Made by a program: the position numbers and the translations under genes. The notes beneath the pieces were generated by a model, which was given only the letters and a program-made list of their open reading frames with translations, had not been told where the DNA came from and did not search any database. Shown piece by piece: positions 12,802-13,079 of a DNA stretch of 13,079 bases; within the stretch, counting starts at the first letter, position 1, and every line of letters starts with the position of its first letter. Source of the DNA: Clostridia bacterium (GTDB lineage: Bacteria > Bacillota > Clostridia > Christensenellales > Borkfalkiaceae); NCBI GenBank assembly GCA_017616925.1, contig JAFZXG010000104.1, positions 1-13,079 of the forward strand, given 5' to 3'.

Positions 12802-13079
12802 TTATTAAGTCCGAGATCCGTAAGCAATTTGGTTACGGACGAAATATTTTCTTTGGATTGCGACATGGTAATTTTTATTCTTTCTTTATTTCTCTTTTTT
12901 ACCGCCTTTCTGTCTTTCCCGAACAATTTGACAAATATCCTGTGAATATAACAAAAGGGCAATAAGATCTTGTGCTTTACAAGCGAAGGATATATGTTAC
13001 GCATAACCTTATACGGCGGAAAAGCGATCCTTAAAAGATATCTCCTTTTCCCTTTGCTTGTTGCAGCGCCCACGGCGCT
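12798..13079 (-). CDS. C-terminal fragment of an unidentified gene upstream of the exporter permease
   Basis: The frame is open to the right edge, and 93 codons plus a stop are visible, so this is the end of a longer protein. The text FPPYKVMRNIYPSLVKHKILLPFCYIHRIFVKLFGK resembles, from memory, the C-termini of nucleotidyltransferase-like or LicD-like proteins found in polysaccharide clusters (pattern F-P-x-YP-L-x-LLP-R). A basic stretch (KDRKAVKKRNKERIK) and a polar tail ending LTDLGLNK follow. It overlaps the permease start by 4 bp, so it is co-translated with the exporter. A GTG at 13071-13073 is in frame, but starting there would leave no complete domain, so I treat it as internal. The family is a guess. 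Confidence 0.7.
   Translation of the reverse strand, partial: SAVGAATSKGKRRYLLRIAFPPYKVMRNIYPSLVKHKILLPFCYIHRIFVKLFGKDRKAVKKRNKERIKITMSQSKENISSVTKLLTDLGLNK

Overview
The window reads as an ordinary chromosomal stretch of a Gram-positive, Clostridia-like Bacillota. This rests on an infC-rpmI-rplT operon with an L20-type attenuator leader, an M-box magnesium riboswitch in front of mgtE, AGGAGG-type ribosome binding sites, sigma-A-type promoters and a short TagGH-like exporter pair. Codon use looks uniform across the window. I see no insertion sequence, integrase, tRNA, rRNA or CRISPR array.

Left end (1-3005, minus strand): a sugar-nucleotide operon transcribed leftward, phosphoglucomutase -> mannose-6-phosphate isomerase -> dTDP-glucose 4,6-dehydratase. 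The dehydratase is cut by the left edge. A 17-bp-spaced promoter lies just before the mutase. The enzymes connect fructose-6-P, mannose-6-P and glucose-1-P to dTDP-sugars for surface polysaccharide. Next (3020-4004, minus) is a DMT/EamA transporter with its own promoter.

Centre (4018-6924, minus): a translation operon, infC-rpmI-rplT-TrmH/SpoU methyltransferase-yebC. It has a strong promoter, a leader of about 165 nt with an attenuator hairpin, and a terminator after yebC. infC most likely starts at the rare codon AUA at 6722-6724.

Divergent from it (6978-9562, plus): an SDR oxidoreductase whose mRNA is probably leaderless, then an M-box riboswitch controlling the Mg2+ transporter mgtE. The M-box promoter overlaps the stop codon of the SDR gene. 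A symmetrical 15-bp hairpin ends mgtE and the gene facing it.

Right end (minus strand): an unrecognised four-helix membrane protein with an Ala/Glu-rich linker; a heavily structured 200-bp intergenic region with nested inverted repeats; then a two-gene ABC-2 polysaccharide exporter (ATPase and permease). The C-terminus of one more gene overlaps the permease start by 4 bp. So surface-polysaccharide genes flank a housekeeping core. No clearly new multi-gene system is visible. The best leads are the structured region at 10951-11158, the uncharacterised membrane protein, the AUA start and the leaderless SDR.
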